Below, one piece after another: positions 31,337 through 31,476 of a stretch of 31,476 bases of DNA (positions are counted from its first letter, which is position 1; each line of letters starts with the position of its first letter). The translations under genes and the position numbers were made by a program. The notes beneath the pieces were generated by a model. That model saw nothing but the letters and a program-made list of their open reading frames with translations. It made no database searches and was not told the origin of the DNA. This DNA comes from Cuspidothrix sp046080125 (lineage in GTDB: Bacteria; Cyanobacteriota; Cyanobacteriia; Cyanobacteriales; Nostocaceae), in the NCBI GenBank assembly GCA_046080125.1, contig JBJTTJ010000037.1, positions 1 through 31,476 of the forward strand. The letters run 5' to 3'.

Positions 31337-31476
31337 GTCAACCACCCATCACTTCCCTTCGGGTAAGTGAGGGCTTGTAAAAGCCTAGTTGACCAGACTC
31401 AGTTCTTAACCGAACTACGTTAGAGGTAAGAGTTAAAGACCTACCAGAGGATGCGTAGCTAGTTCCCTGCTCTAGA
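31337..31476 (-). mobile_element. Probable 3' end of an IS200/IS605-type tnpB element with structured right end
   Basis: The reverse strand ends in a compact fold: an outer stem GTCAAC (31388-31393 read in reverse) with GTTGAC (31342-31337), a hairpin AGGCTT-ttac-AAGCC (31372-31385), and a hairpin CACTTACCC-gaa-GGGAAGTG (31350-31369). It ends ...GGTGGTTGAC and overlaps the end of a reading frame. This matches the layout of IS200/IS605 right ends, where the tnpB 3' end overlaps the guide (omega) RNA scaffold. On that reading, the guide-encoding flank would be the bases at 31336 and below. No transposase motif is within the window, so the call is tentative. Confidence 0.5.
31338..31476 (-). CDS. 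C-terminal end of a reading frame, possibly tnpB (runs off the window)
   Basis: The reverse strand is open from the window edge to a TGA at 31340-31338, giving 45 residues that end with the tail LGFYKPSLTRREVMGG. The composition is Ser/Thr/Arg-rich, as in the disordered tails of cyanobacterial TnpB proteins, and the frame lies over the structured DNA expected at such an element's end. No RuvC or zinc-ribbon motif is in view, so the identity depends on the sequence beyond the edge. Confidence 0.35.
   Translation of the reverse strand, partial: LEQGTSYASSGRSLTLTSNVVRLRTESGQLGFYKPSLTRREVMGG

Overview
This window comes from the chromosome of a filamentous cyanobacterium, most likely of the order Nostocales. 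Four things point there: a dnaE gene cut short by the N-half of a split DnaE intein; a beta-epsilon ATP synthase pair standing apart from the other ATP synthase genes; thylakoid/periplasm-type pentapeptide-repeat proteins; and eleven HIP1 octamers (GCGATCGC) in about 31 kb. The DNA is AT-rich, and intergenic gaps carry typical cyanobacterial small repeats (TTGGGTT-type hairpins and heptanucleotide tandem repeats).

Layout. At 1-94 (minus) is the very 5' end of ileS. Next comes an accessory block (452-2217, plus) of three overlapping genes: a tandem Phd-like protein, a winged-helix-like protein and a PD-(D/E)XK nuclease-like protein. This block has its own sigma70-like promoter and is bracketed by two copies, in the same orientation, of one composite hairpin repeat (149-235 and 2266-2343). 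It looks like an inserted restriction or defence cassette and is the best candidate here for an under-described system. Then follow gcvT-gcvH (minus, no gcvP in view) and a secreted pentapeptide protein (plus). Next is a three-gene chemotaxis-like operon on the minus strand: CheW, a Cache-GAF methyl-accepting receptor and a hybrid CheA-REC kinase. Then come pnp, a two-gene ABC-2 exporter and a mannose-1-phosphate guanylyltransferase, all on the minus strand.

From about 17.5 kb the plus strand carries an LCP-family cell-envelope ligase and a second pentapeptide protein related to the first. The minus strand then carries dnaE-N ending in the split intein. On the plus strand follow an unrecognised 454-residue protein, a DUF2805/TIGR03643 protein paired with an iron-sulfur photolyase, atpD-atpC (beta and epsilon), and a large SPFH/flotillin-like membrane protein with four tandem modules ahead of its SPFH domain. 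The last 140 bases look like the 3' end of an IS200/IS605-type tnpB element on the minus strand, with a multi-stem structured end. This is inferred from structure, not from a recognised protein core.

How the genes work together. Most are housekeeping: translation, glycine cleavage, RNA decay, replication, ATP synthesis. The chemotaxis operon is a self-contained sensing unit (receptor, adaptor, kinase with its own receiver) without CheB or CheR. The GDP-mannose enzyme, the LCP ligase and possibly the ABC exporter suggest envelope or exopolysaccharide functions, but they are not in one operon. No tRNA, rRNA or CRISPR array was seen.
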